Below, one piece after another: positions 36,570 to 45,452 of a DNA stretch of 64,000 nt. How positions within the stretch are numbered: the first letter of the stretch is position 1; the number at the start of each line of letters is the position of its first letter. The notes under the pieces are model-generated. The model saw only the letters and a program-made list of their open reading frames with translations. It ran no database searches and was not told the origin of the DNA. The stretch lies in assembly GCF_900155525.1 (NCBI RefSeq), contig NZ_LT706952.1:459833-523832 (forward strand), written 5' to 3'. A program made the position numbers and the translations under genes. Source of the DNA: Mailhella massiliensis (GTDB taxonomy: Bacteria > Desulfobacterota > Desulfovibrionia > Desulfovibrionales > Desulfovibrionaceae).

Positions 36570-37374
36570 AACCTGTTCCCCGGCAAAAAGCAGGCGGCGT
36601 GAAGACGCTTCCTCATCGACGGCCCTTCCCGCCGAAGATCGGGCAGAAAACGCTGGCTCTCCCCGCCCGGCGCGGCATACGCCGTGCCGGGCACTTCTTC
36701 AGCAACACGCGAAATTCCCGTATGCCTGCGCCTGCAAGCCGGGCCCAGGTCTGGAACGGCGTTCCCCCTCATTCTCCCTTCTCTTCACTCCCGACAGAGG
36801 CGCTTTCCCTGTCGTACCCGCATTCCGTCGAACGCGTGCCGTCACGGAAGTTCCCGCCCTTCGACAGACTGCACGAATACGCGGCACGGCTCCCGGACCG
36901 TGACACGCGCGTACAGGTTCCGAGTCGCCTTCTTCCCACAGAAAAAAACGTTTTTCGGGACATTCCCGTCCCCGCATAAAAATGCGGCACGCCTGTGCGG
37001 CACGAGAAGATGCTGCTTGTTCCCATTTTACGAACAACACACAACATGCACATTACGGCATTCATGCGGCACATCTCTCCTCCCAGGATACTGCACGGCC
37101 GACATTATGGAGATTTTTCACAATATACGCGCCCGACCATAAAAAAAGAAAAAGTGCGCGCACAAGAAAAAAAATGCGCTTGATAAAGGATATATTTTAA
37201 GATAATTACAGGAAAACATAAGTTCTGCGGCACAATACATTCCTTTTCCCATATCCGGCCATAAAAAACACCTCGGATTTCCGGGTTACGTCTCTCATGT
37301 TTTGCGGGCATTACGCCCGCGCTCCCTCAGACAGTCCGCCTGCGGGAAAACCATCATGGAATGGGATATCTGCC
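36570..37374. other. Intergenic region between ABC operon and ugpQ
   Basis: About 800 bases with no credible gene. A near-perfect hairpin GCCCGGCGCGGC / GCCGTGCCGGGC at 36665-36692 lies about 95 bases after the last permease and may end that operon, although T residues are sparse. From about 37130 to 37290 the sequence becomes AT-rich and includes the candidate promoter at 37180. Confidence 0.45.
37180..37208 (+). promoter_or_regulatory. Putative promoter of the ugp operon
   Basis: TTGATA, 17-base spacer and TAATTA, in an AT-rich stretch about 165 bases before ugpQ. A moderate match. A leader of that length could carry further control, but no PhoB box was identified with confidence. Confidence 0.4.
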
Positions 37375-38223
37375 ATGAAAAGCACCGTTGAACTGCATGT
37401 CCGCGCTCCCCAGCCCCTTGTCATCGCCCACCGCGGCGCAAGAGGCCACGCCCCGGAAAACACCCTCACCTCTGCCGAACTCGGCCACAGCGTCGGGGCA
37501 GATCTCTGGGAGCTCGACGTCAACTACACCAGGGACTACAAACTTGTGGTGGTGCACGACGATACGCTCGTGCGTACCACCAACGTCGAGGAAGTGTACC
37601 CCGGCAGAAGTTCCTACCGCGTATGCGACTTCACGCTGGAGGAACTTTCCCGGCTGGATGCCGGTTCCTGGTATGAAGGACGCGACCAGTTCGGCCGCGT
37701 GGCCGCCGGAGAAATAGGCGCAGATACGCTCGCTTCCTTTAAAGGACTGCGTATTCCCACGCTGGAAGAAGCGCTTCTTCTCACCAAGCGCCTCGACTGG
37801 TATGTGAATGTGGAAATAAAAAACCACGAACACCTCATCGGTCATAATACCGTCACAAAAGATGTGTTAGAGATGATCCGCCGCCTCGACATGGTGGATC
37901 AAATCATCATTTCCTCCTTCCAGCACCGTTATCTGGAAGAATGTCGCACCCTGTGTCCCGAAATGGCCACGGGCGCGCTTGTGGAGACGACGCGCCCGGA
38001 TGATCCCGTGGCGCTCTGCCGCCGCCTCGGCGTGAACGCCTATCATCCCGACAGGCTCATCCTCGCCCCCGGAGACCTTGAAGCGCTGCGCGATGCGGGC
38101 TTCGCCGTCAACGTCTGGACCGTCAACGACATGGACGAGGCCAGGGAACTTGTCGCCCACGGCGCAAGCGGCATCATTACCGATTTTCCGGCCGCCTGCC
38201 GCTCCGCACTCGGAAGAGGCTAG
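37375..38223 (+). CDS. ugpQ: Glycerophosphodiester phosphodiesterase (cytoplasmic, UgpQ-like)
   Basis: A 282-residue GDPD TIM-barrel enzyme that splits glycerophosphodiesters to glycerol-3-phosphate and an alcohol. Motifs: IAHRGARGHAPENT near 17 with the catalytic HR and EN, WELDVNYTRDYKLVVVHDDT near 44 with the metal/catalytic E, D and H, and VNVEIK near 143. No signal peptide is seen, so it acts in the cytoplasm on imported substrates. It directly precedes ugpB on the same strand, and the gene set explains its role. Confidence 0.92.
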   Translation: MKSTVELHVRAPQPLVIAHRGARGHAPENTLTSAELGHSVGADLWELDVNYTRDYKLVVVHDDTLVRTTNVEEVYPGRSSYRVCDFTLEELSRLDAGSWYEGRDQFGRVAAGEIGADTLASFKGLRIPTLEEALLLTKRLDWYVNVEIKNHEHLIGHNTVTKDVLEMIRRLDMVDQIIISSFQHRYLEECRTLCPEMATGALVETTRPDDPVALCRRLGVNAYHPDRLILAPGDLEALRDAGFAVNVWTVNDMDEARELVAHGASGIITDFPAACRSALGRG

Positions 38224-38236
38224 CGGGCCGGAGCCT

Positions 38237-38264
38237 GCCCGGAGCTCTTTTCAGAACTCCGGGC
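38237..38264 (+). promoter_or_regulatory. Stem-loop between ugpQ and ugpB
   Basis: 8-bp stem GCCCGGAG / CTCCGGGC with a 12-base loop. No T tract follows. It may modulate the relative amounts of ugpQ and ugpB message. Confidence 0.5.
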
Positions 38265-38330
38265 CTTCCCATCCGGGATTCCCCCGGGAACCCCAACCGG
38301 ACGATACCCGTCCGCAAGGCAGGAGAACGT

Positions 38331-39647
38331 ATGCGTTCGTTCCGTTCCGTGGCCCTGATGGCCATCAGTCTCATGCTTCTGGCCGCCCCCGTGCAGGCCA
38401 AGACCACCATCACCTTCTGGCATGGCATGGGTGGTGAACTCGGTGAAATCACCGACAACATCATCAACGACTTCAACGCCTCCCAGGACAAGTATGAAGT
38501 CAAAGGCGTGTACAAGGGCAACTACGACGAAGCCATGACGGCCGCCATCGCCGCCTTCCGCGCCAAACAGCACCCCAACATCATCCAGATCTTCGAAGTG
38601 GGCACCGCCAGCATGATGGCCGCCAAGGGTGCCATCCGTCCCATCTGGGAAATCATGGAAAACGCGGGCACCCCGCTCGACATGTCCAAGTTCCTGCCTT
38701 CCGTGACGAGCTACTACTCCACGAGCGACGGCAAGCTCATCGCCATGCCCTTCAACGCCTCCACCACCGTTCTCTACTACAACAAGGACGCCGTGAAGAA
38801 GGCCGGCGGCGACCCGGAAAACTTCCCCCGTACCTGGCCTGAAGTGGCCGACCTCGCCCGCAAGATCAAGGAATCCGGCGCGTGCAAGTACGGCATGACC
38901 AGCGGCTGGCAGTCCTGGGTGCAGCTTGAAAGCTTCTCCGCCTGGCACAACGTGCCCTTCGCCTCCAACAACAACGGTTTCGACGGCCTCAACACCGAAC
39001 TGCTCTTCAACGGCCCCCTGCAGGTCAAGCACATCGACTTCCTTTCCCAGCTGAACAAGGAAGGCGTTTCCGTGTATGTGGGCCGCAAGTCCGAAGCCAT
39101 CAACACCTTCACCGCCGGTGAAGCGGGCATTCTCATGAACTCCTCCGGTTCCTACGCCGCCGTCAAGGCCGGCGCCAAGTTCAACTGGGGCGTGATGGTT
39201 CTGCCCTACTGGCCCGACGTGGAAGGCGCTCCCCAGAACACCGTCATCGGCGGCGCGGCCGTGTGGGCCATGGCCGGACACTCCAAGGATTCTGAAAACG
39301 GCGTGGCCGCCTTCCTGAACTATGTGCTCAAGCCCGAAGTCCAGGCCGCCTTCCATCAGGCCACCGGCTATGTGCCCGTTACTCTCGAAGGTTACGAACT
39401 CACCAAGCAGCAGGGCTTCTACGACAAGAACCCCGGTACCGACGTGGCCGTGAAGGCTCTCTCCGACAAGAAGCCCACCATCAACACCCTCGGCCTGCGT
39501 CTCGGCAACTTCGTCCAGATCCGCAACATCATCGACGAAGAACTCGAAGCCGTCTGGGCCGGCAAGAAGACCGCCAAGGAAGCCCTCGACTCCGCCGTGA
39601 AGCGCGGCAACGGCGAACTGCGCCGCTTTGAAAGGGCCAACCGCTAG
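38331..39647 (+). CDS. ugpB: sn-Glycerol-3-phosphate ABC transporter substrate-binding protein
   Basis: A 438-residue periplasmic receptor with signal peptide MRSFRSVALMAISLMLLAAP (cleaved near VQA-KTT). Many blocks match E. coli UgpB as I recall it: TFWHGMGGELGE, YKGNYDEAMTAAIAAFRA, NASTTVLYYNKDAVKKAG, FASNNNGFDG, YVGRKSEA and GLRLGNFVQIRNIIDEELE. The ligands are glycerol-3-phosphate and glycerophosphodiesters. AGGAGAAC precedes ATG. It is followed by a perfect GC hairpin and then ugpA. Confidence 0.95.
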   Translation: MRSFRSVALMAISLMLLAAPVQAKTTITFWHGMGGELGEITDNIINDFNASQDKYEVKGVYKGNYDEAMTAAIAAFRAKQHPNIIQIFEVGTASMMAAKGAIRPIWEIMENAGTPLDMSKFLPSVTSYYSTSDGKLIAMPFNASTTVLYYNKDAVKKAGGDPENFPRTWPEVADLARKIKESGACKYGMTSGWQSWVQLESFSAWHNVPFASNNNGFDGLNTELLFNGPLQVKHIDFLSQLNKEGVSVYVGRKSEAINTFTAGEAGILMNSSGSYAAVKAGAKFNWGVMVLPYWPDVEGAPQNTVIGGAAVWAMAGHSKDSENGVAAFLNYVLKPEVQAAFHQATGYVPVTLEGYELTKQQGFYDKNPGTDVAVKALSDKKPTINTLGLRLGNFVQIRNIIDEELEAVWAGKKTAKEALDSAVKRGNGELRRFERANR

Positions 39648-39659
39648 GCACGCTCATCC

Positions 39660-39680
39660 GGGAGGGGCATCGCCCCTCCC
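39660..39680 (+). promoter_or_regulatory. Intercistronic stem-loop after ugpB
   Basis: Perfect 9-bp stem GGGAGGGGC / GCCCCTCCC with loop ATC, 12 bases after ugpB. No T tract follows. It probably stabilises the ugpB message relative to the downstream permease and ATPase genes. Confidence 0.7.
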
Positions 39681-39706
39681 CTCACCCGCAATTAAAGGAG
39701 CTCTCA

Positions 39707-40600
39707 ATGCAGGATGAGCGTTACGCGTTCCGGGGCAAGAGGCATCTGATACTGCCCATCCTCTTCCTGCTGCCCCAGCTTGTCATCACGGTGGTGTTTT
39801 TCTTCTACCCCGCCGGCGAGGCGCTGCTGGGCTCGGTATATATGGAAGATTCCTTCGGGCTTTCCAGGGAATTCGTCGGGCTGGACAACTTCGCCGTTCT
39901 TTTCTCCGACCCGGGCTATCTGGAAACCCTCTACCTCACCTTCATCTTCAGCATCGCCACCATCACCCTCACCATGGGCGTTTCCCTGCTCATGGCCGTC
40001 GTGGCCGACCAGGTGCATACCGGCGGCACGCTCTACAAGTCGATGCTCATCATTCCCTACGCCGTGGCTCCGCCTCTCGCGGGTGTGCTGTGGCTCTTCC
40101 TCTTCAACCCCTCCGTCGGCGTGCTTTCCACCTTCCTCGACGGCCTGGGCTACACCTGGAACCACAAACTCAACGGCAATCAGGCCCTGCTTCTGCTCAT
40201 CATCTCCGCCTCGTGGAAACAGATATCCTACAACTTCCTGTTCTTCCTCGCCGGGCTGCAGGCCATTCCCCGTTCCCTCATAGAAGCGGCCGCCATCGAC
40301 GGCGCAAGCCCCTGGCAGAGATTCCGCAACATCATCTTCCCCCTGCTTTCGCCCACAACCTTCTTCCTGCTGGTGGTGAACACCATCTACACCCTGTTCG
40401 AGACCTTCGGCATCGTGCATGCCGTTACCCAGGGCGGCCCTTCCCGCGCCACGGAAACGCTTATCTACAAGGTCTTCAACGACGGCTTCATCGGGCTTGA
40501 CTTCGGCGGTTCCTCCGCCCAGTCCGTCGTGCTCATGTTCATCGTCATGATCCTGACGTTCCTCCAGTTCCGCTACGTCGAGCGCAAGGTCAACTACTAG
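39707..40600 (+). CDS. ugpA: sn-Glycerol-3-phosphate ABC transporter permease UgpA
   Basis: A 297-residue binding-protein-dependent permease of the MalF-like class. About six hydrophobic helices; the coupling EAA motif EAAAIDGASPWQRFRNIIFP lies near 200. VHAVTQGGPSRATETLIYKV near 240 is typical of sugar/G3P permeases. AAAGGAG precedes ATG 39707. ugpE starts 24 bases after it. Confidence 0.94.
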   Translation: MQDERYAFRGKRHLILPILFLLPQLVITVVFFFYPAGEALLGSVYMEDSFGLSREFVGLDNFAVLFSDPGYLETLYLTFIFSIATITLTMGVSLLMAVVADQVHTGGTLYKSMLIIPYAVAPPLAGVLWLFLFNPSVGVLSTFLDGLGYTWNHKLNGNQALLLLIISASWKQISYNFLFFLAGLQAIPRSLIEAAAIDGASPWQRFRNIIFPLLSPTTFFLLVVNTIYTLFETFGIVHAVTQGGPSRATETLIYKVFNDGFIGLDFGGSSAQSVVLMFIVMILTFLQFRYVERKVNY

Positions 40601-40624
40601 CCGCAACAGGAAAAGGGATTCGTT

Positions 40625-41470
40625 ATGGTAGAAAAGAAAGGACTGGGAAGAGCGCTGAGCCACGCCGTACTGCTTTTCGGCGCAGCCATCGTGCTCTTTC
40701 CCCTGTATGTGGCTCTCGTGGCCACCTCGCACAGTTACGACGTGCTCATCGGTTCCACGCCCCTGTGGTTCGGCGAGGAGCTCATCAAAAACTTCACCAC
40801 CGTGCTCACGGAAGGCCTCAAGGCCGCAGGCGGCATACCCGTATGGGTCATGATGGGCAACAGCCTCATCATGGCGCTCGGCATAGCCCTCGGCAAAATC
40901 GCCATTTCCATCACCGCGGCCTACGCCATCGTGTACTTCCGCTTCCCGGGGCGCGAACTCTGCTTCGTGCTCATCTTCATCACGCTCATGATGCCCGTGG
41001 AAGTGCGTATCGTGCCCACCTTCCAGGTGGCGGCAAACCTGAACTTCATCGACAGCTACGCAGGCCTCATCCTGCCGCTCATCGCCTCGGCGACGGCCAC
41101 GTTCCTGTACCGGCAGATGTTCATGACCATTCCGCAGGAACTTCTGGAAGCCGCGCGCATCGACGGCGCGGGCCCCTGGCGCTTCTTCGTGGACGTGGTG
41201 CTTCCCCTTTCCCGCACCAACACTGCGGCTCTCTTCGTGGTGCTGTTCATCTACGGCTGGAACCAGTACCTGTGGCCGCTGCTCGTCACCAACCAGGAAG
41301 GCATGTACACCGTGGTCATGGGCATACAGCGCATGGTGAACATCCCCGACGCCGTGCCGGAATGGAACCTGATCATGGCCGTGGCGCTTCTGGGCATGCT
41401 GCCCCCGCTTCTCGTGGTGCTCGGCATGCAGAAGCTCTTCGTCCGCGGACTTGTGGAAACCGAGAAGTAA
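40625..41470 (+). CDS. ugpE: sn-Glycerol-3-phosphate ABC transporter permease UgpE
   Basis: A 281-residue MalG-like permease, partner of UgpA. The EAA coupling segment is [20 protein letters not shown] near 176. [16 protein letters not shown] near 210 and the C-terminal GLVETEK match the family. Six transmembrane segments can be seen. AGGAAAAGGGA precedes ATG. Confidence 0.94.
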   Translation: MVEKKGLGRALSHAVLLFGAAIVLFPLYVALVATSHSYDVLIGSTPLWFGEELIKNFTTVLTEGLKAAGGIPVWVMMGNSLIMALGIALGKIAISITAAYAIVYFRFPGRELCFVLIFITLMMPVEVRIVPTFQVAANLNFIDSYAGLILPLIASATATFLYRQMFMTIPQELLEAARIDGAGPWRFFVDVVLPLSRTNTAALFVVLFIYGWNQYLWPLLVTNQEGMYTVVMGIQRMVNIPDAVPEWNLIMAVALLGMLPPLLVVLGMQKLFVRGLVETEK

Positions 41471-41489
41471 CCCGTACAAGGAAGAGACA

Positions 41490-42581
41490 ATGGCAAACGT
41501 TCGTCTTTGCGACATAGACAAGACCTTCAACAAGAACAAGGTACTTTCCGGCCTCAACCTCGAAGTGCCCGACGGTTCCTTCATGGTCATGGTGGGCCCC
41601 TCGGGCTGCGGCAAGTCCACGGCTCTGCGCTGCATCGCCGGTCTGGAGGAAGTGACCTCCGGCTCCATCTACATCGGCGACAGGGATGTGACGCACATGG
41701 AACCCAAGGACCGCAACATCGCCATGGTGTTCCAGAACTACGCGCTCTACCCGCACATGAACGTGTACGACAACATCACCTACGGCCTGAAGGTACGCGG
41801 CATTCCCGCCGAGGAACGCAGACGCCGCGCCGAGGAAGCCGCCAAGCTCCTCGGACTGGACGGACTGCTCACCCGTATGCCCCGCCAGCTTTCCGGCGGC
41901 CAGCGCCAGCGAGTGGCCATGGGCCGCGCCATCGTGCGCGAACCCAGCGTGTTCCTCTTCGACGAACCGCTCTCCAACCTCGACGCCAATCTCCGCAACC
42001 AGATGCGCATAGAACTGCGCAGGCTGCATCAGCGCCTTGCCACCACCAGCATCTACGTCACTCACGACCAGGTGGAAGCCATGACGCTGGCGGAAAAGAT
42101 TCTCGTGCTTCGCGCGGGCCATATTGAGCAGTACGGTACGCCCGACGACGTGTACCTGCGCCCCGCCTCCGTGTTCGTGGCCCAGTTCATGGGTTCTCCC
42201 TCCATGAACATCGTGCATGCCACCGCCGAGGACGGAAAGCTCATTCTGCCCGACGGCACGCGCCTTTCCGGCGTACAGGCCGCCGACATCAACATGTCCG
42301 GCAGAAACGGCGACGTCCTTCTCGGCATACGCAGCGAAGACCTGCTCTTCGACCCGGACGGCGACATCCGCGTCACCGTGGACATCGTGGAAGCGCTGGG
42401 TTCCGATACCCTGGCCTACTGCCACCCCATGGGCAGGGATGCTCAGGTGAAGAGCGACGAAACCATCATCGTGCGCCTCCAGGGCGCCCAGCGCCCCGCC
42501 TCCGGCGACGTCATCCGCCTGACGGCCCGCCCGGGCCACGGCCATGTCTTCGACCCGGAAACGCAGCTGCGCTGCCTGTAA
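41490..42581 (+). CDS. ugpC: sn-Glycerol-3-phosphate ABC transporter ATP-binding protein UgpC
   Basis: A 363-residue MalK/UgpC-type ATPase. Walker [14 protein letters not shown] near 36, Q-loop [13 protein letters not shown] near 80, signature [16 protein letters not shown] near 133, Walker [17 protein letters not shown] near 152, switch His in [12 protein letters not shown]-terminal TOBE-type regulatory domain covers about 235-363. ATG 41490 is chosen since [13 protein letters not shown] fits the family and GGAAGAG lies before it. It completes the ugp operon, which ends in a long terminator. Confidence 0.95.
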   Translation: MANVRLCDIDKTFNKNKVLSGLNLEVPDGSFMVMVGPSGCGKSTALRCIAGLEEVTSGSIYIGDRDVTHMEPKDRNIAMVFQNYALYPHMNVYDNITYGLKVRGIPAEERRRRAEEAAKLLGLDGLLTRMPRQLSGGQRQRVAMGRAIVREPSVFLFDEPLSNLDANLRNQMRIELRRLHQRLATTSIYVTHDQVEAMTLAEKILVLRAGHIEQYGTPDDVYLRPASVFVAQFMGSPSMNIVHATAEDGKLILPDGTRLSGVQAADINMSGRNGDVLLGIRSEDLLFDPDGDIRVTVDIVEALGSDTLAYCHPMGRDAQVKSDETIIVRLQGAQRPASGDVIRLTARPGHGHVFDPETQLRCL

Positions 42582-42592
42582 CCTTCGGCAAA

Positions 42593-42640
42593 GCATGAAA
42601 AAGCGGAGTCTCCCTGAAGGGAGGCTCCGCTTTTTCATGC
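42593..42640 (+). terminator. Long inverted-repeat terminator after ugpC
   Basis: A 48-base near-perfect palindrome: outer arms GCATGAAAAAGCGGAG / CTCCGCTTTTTCATGC (16 bp), one T-G opposition, then CTCCCT / AGGGAG around a 2-base loop. Arms carry A5 and T5 tracts, so it can act on both strands. Confidence 0.9.
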
Positions 42641-43179
42641 CCCATGTCCGGATTTTCCCCACCGCGGACCGCACGAACGACAAAAGTCGTAACTATGTGA
42701 CAGCTGCCGACCGTGCCGTCTCCTGCACATCTTGAACGACACGGAAAACGGCACGGAAGAAAGCTCTTCCCCCCCGGAAGGGGAACGTCCGGCAAAAAGA
42801 CGGCGTTTCTGCAGAAAAACCGGGGAAGGCGACCTTCAGAAAAACGGGCGAGACACGCAAAAGACAAACACGTTACGCCGCGGGCGGCACGCGCCGGGAG
42901 GCTGCCGGAAAAGGCTCAGTTCCGCCCATTCCCTGCGGCAGAGGCCTTCTCCGAAGACCGGTTCTTTGTCCCCGGCGGAAGGAGGGACGAGGCGGAAAAC
43001 CCTGCCCGCCATGGTTGAACTTTCAGGGCAAGCGTCCGCCGATCCTGCAGAGTCCTGCCGGCCTCATGCCCGGAAAGGCTGCCCTGCTCTGGAGCTTATG
43101 ACAAGAAGGCGAAGGACGGGAAAAGGCGCGTGTAAAGAACTCAAGAACAGGTTTGCCGGGGTTGACCAGCCCGTATCTC
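42641..43179. other. Gene-free stretch between convergent operons
   Basis: About 540 bases between the ugp terminator and the terminator of the minus-strand atoE unit. Open frames are present but have no ribosome site or family resemblance. Nothing else was recognised. Confidence 0.45.
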
Positions 43180-43217
43180 AAAATCTGCTTCCGCCCGGAG
43201 ATTGGGGCGGAAGCAGA
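43180..43217 (-). terminator. Terminator of SDR-atoE operon (minus strand)
   Basis: Perfect 13-bp stem TCTGCTTCCGCCC / GGGCGGAAGCAGA with an 8-base loop. On the minus strand it is followed by TTTTG, eight bases after the atoE stop. Confidence 0.88.
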
Positions 43218-43224
43218 CGTTTTC

Positions 43225-44568
43225 TCAGGCGAAGAAGTACAGGCCGGCGCCCATGATGATGCCGCTGAAAATAAGCGTCATCACGCACGGCCCCATGATG
43301 TCCCGGATACCGAGTCCGGCGATGGCCAGCATGGGCAGAGCCCAGAAAGGCTGGATCATGTTCGTCCACTGATCGCCGTAGGCCACGGCCATGCCGGTCA
43401 AACCCACATTGGCGCCCATATCAATGGCCGGAGGAATGGAAATGGGAGCCTGCACAATCCATTGCCCGCCGCCGGAAGGAATGAAGATGTTGATGATGCC
43501 GGCGGAAATGAAGGTCAGCAGAGGCAGCGTTTTTGCAGTCGCAATGGACATGACGCCGCTTGCTATCATGGAGGCGAGACCGGAAGCCACCATGATGCCC
43601 TGTATGCCGCCGTACAGAGGGAACTGGGTGATGATGCCGCTTGCCCCGGCCACGGCTTCCTTCAGCGCCACCACATAGCGGATGGGAGTGCCGTGCAGGA
43701 AAATTCCCAGCCACATGAAAATGATGATGAGAATGTTCAGGTTGATGTCCATGCCCCTGGTCCAGAAATGATATCCCAGGTATGCAAAACCCAGCGCACT
43801 GAACAGGAGACTCAGGGCACGACTGTGCTCCAGCCGGGACGCAGGGGAATCTTCCAGCGGAGGAACGGCAAGATCCTTCTCCTCTCCGAACAGCGCAGGG
43901 TCAACGGGAACCACTTCATCGGGATGAGGATGGATGGCCTTCAGCATGAACGGCAGCACGATGAGCATGACCGCCGTGATGGTGATGTTTGATGCGGACA
44001 GGATGGAATCGCTGAAGGGAATAACCATATCCGGCAGGCCGCGGGCCGCCAGAGCTTTGGACAATACGCCTCCAGAGGTGGCGAGATCGGCCGCGACGGC
44101 GCTCGAAAAACCGCCGTGCCACACTACAAAGCCGGAATAGCCTGCGGCCACGGTAAAGCCGTAGTCGATGTTCGGCACTCTTCGCGCCATTTCACGGGCA
44201 ATGAGTCCCCCCACCACGAGTCCGAAGCCCCAGTTGAACAATGAACCGAAGGCCGTGACGTAAAAGGTCATGAGCGCGGCCTGAAACGGCGTGCGGGGGA
44301 TACCTGCAACGGAATCAAGCAGACGGCGGACGGCGTGCGTGCTCGCCAGTGCATGCCCGGTGGTATAAATAAGAGCCGACTGTATGGTGAACATCAGCAG
44401 GCTGGAAAAGCCCTTGCCCCATGCATTGATGAGGTCAATGCAGGAGGACTCCGTAAAGATGAACGCGGTGATAAAACTCACAAGCGTCAGGAGGATAACC
44501 AGAATATAGGCGTCCGGAAGAAAACGCTTCACCAGCATGGTGAAAAAACGGGACAGTCCGTAAAGCAT
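43225..44568 (-). CDS. atoE: Short-chain fatty acid transporter, AtoE family
   Basis: A 447-residue secondary carrier with about 12 hydrophobic segments. AtoE-type blocks are GFGLVVGGLIAREMARRVP near 115, GYSGFVVWHGGFSSAV near 145, FIPSGGGQWIVQAPISIPPA near 365 and YGDQWTNMIQPFWALP near 398. The family takes up acetoacetate, butyrate and similar acids. AAGGAG precedes its ATG, 18 bases after the SDR gene. Expression probably starts at the sigma-54 promoter upstream of that SDR. Confidence 0.9.
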   Translation of the reverse strand: MLYGLSRFFTMLVKRFLPDAYILVILLTLVSFITAFIFTESSCIDLINAWGKGFSSLLMFTIQSALIYTTGHALASTHAVRRLLDSVAGIPRTPFQAALMTFYVTAFGSLFNWGFGLVVGGLIAREMARRVPNIDYGFTVAAGYSGFVVWHGGFSSAVAADLATSGGVLSKALAARGLPDMVIPFSDSILSASNITITAVMLIVLPFMLKAIHPHPDEVVPVDPALFGEEKDLAVPPLEDSPASRLEHSRALSLLFSALGFAYLGYHFWTRGMDINLNILIIIFMWLGIFLHGTPIRYVVALKEAVAGASGIITQFPLYGGIQGIMVASGLASMIASGVMSIATAKTLPLLTFISAGIINIFIPSGGGQWIVQAPISIPPAIDMGANVGLTGMAVAYGDQWTNMIQPFWALPMLAIAGLGIRDIMGPCVMTLIFSGIIMGAGLYFFA

Positions 44569-44586
44569 GGCTTACTCCTTGAAGTA

Positions 44587-45363
44587 TCAGGCGCGTTCCC
44601 ACGCGGCATACGGATTCTGAACACAATACTTTCCACCGCTGATTTCCACTCCGCTGCCCGTGATGAAGCTGGCGGCATCGGAAGCGAGAAACACCACCAG
44701 AGGCGCGATTTCTTCCGGCGTACCGTACCGATGCTGGGCAACCTGCCTTTTTATGGCGTCGCCTTCGTACTCGCCTACCACAGGCGCCGTCAGTTCCGTT
44801 GCCACAAATCCCGGCATATACGCCGTAACCCGGATATTGTCGGGAGCCAGTTCCGCACCGAGCACCTTGGTCAGGTGGCCTACGGCCGCCTTGGTGATGC
44901 CGTAGGCACCGCGTCCGGCCGTGGGTATCATGGTGGCGAACGACGCAGCGTTGATGATGACGCCGCCCCCTCTTTTTTTCATCCACGGTACGGCCGCACG
45001 CGCCCCGTACAATACGCCGCTCACATTGATATCGAAGGTCTTCTGCCACAGATCAAGCGGCATTTCGGTCAGATATCCCTTGGGGTAAATGCCTGCATTA
45101 TTGACCCACACATCAATGCCGCCGAACTGCTCCGCCACTTTCGCCGCAAACTGTTCCATATCGGAAGGACAGGAAACATCCGCGCGCAGAGTCAGGACGC
45201 TTTGCCCCTCATACTCCTTGCGGAACGCTTCCAGCTTCTCCTCGGACCTGGCACAGATGGCAACTTTGCATCCTTCTTCAAGAAAAGCATTCACGCAGGC
45301 CTTTCCTATCCCTGCGGTTCCCCCGGTAATCACAACGACTTTTCCTGCCAGATTCAGTTTCAT
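44587..45363 (-). CDS. SDR family oxidoreductase (FabG/3-hydroxyacid dehydrogenase-like)
   Basis: A 258-residue short-chain dehydrogenase. Cofactor motif TGGTAGIGKACVNAF near 14, an Arg (CARSEEK) after the second strand suggesting NADP preference, NNAG at 89 onward, and a catalytic Ser in INAASFATM with YGITKAAVGHLTKVL. It is the first gene of a two-gene operon with atoE. A role as a hydroxy-/keto-acid dehydrogenase for the acid imported by AtoE (for example 3-hydroxybutyrate) is inferred from that pairing. GGAGGGAACC lies before the start. Confidence 0.9.
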   Translation of the reverse strand: MKLNLAGKVVVITGGTAGIGKACVNAFLEEGCKVAICARSEEKLEAFRKEYEGQSVLTLRADVSCPSDMEQFAAKVAEQFGGIDVWVNNAGIYPKGYLTEMPLDLWQKTFDINVSGVLYGARAAVPWMKKRGGGVIINAASFATMIPTAGRGAYGITKAAVGHLTKVLGAELAPDNIRVTAYMPGFVATELTAPVVGEYEGDAIKRQVAQHRYGTPEEIAPLVVFLASDAASFITGSGVEISGGKYCVQNPYAAWERA

Positions 45364-45400
45364 GGTTCCCTCCTTGAGGCTAAAACATTACCTGCTCTCT

Positions 45401-45416
45401 AGCAAAAAGCGTGCCA
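45401..45416 (-). promoter_or_regulatory. Sigma-54 (-24/-12) promoter of SDR-atoE operon
   Basis: On the minus strand the sequence is TGGCACGCTTTTTGCT, matching the TGGCACG-N4-TTGCW consensus with exactly 10 bases between GG and GC. It lies 38 bases upstream of the SDR start codon. A sigma-54 activator gene is divergently encoded next door. Confidence 0.88.
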
Positions 45417-45430
45417 GACAAAAAAAATAG

Positions 45431-45452
45431 CAATAATACACTTTCATTATTG
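45431..45452. promoter_or_regulatory. Inverted repeat upstream of sigma-54 promoter
   Basis: Perfect 7-bp inverted repeat CAATAAT / ATTATTG with an 8-base centre, starting 15 bases upstream of the -24 box. Possible binding site for IHF, an activator or a repressor. No direct evidence. Confidence 0.4.

Noticed and set aside
42713..43256. Possible genes in the gap between ugpC and atoE.
   Set aside because: Frames are Arg/Lys-rich and without ribosome sites, and the 3' part overlaps the atoE terminator.
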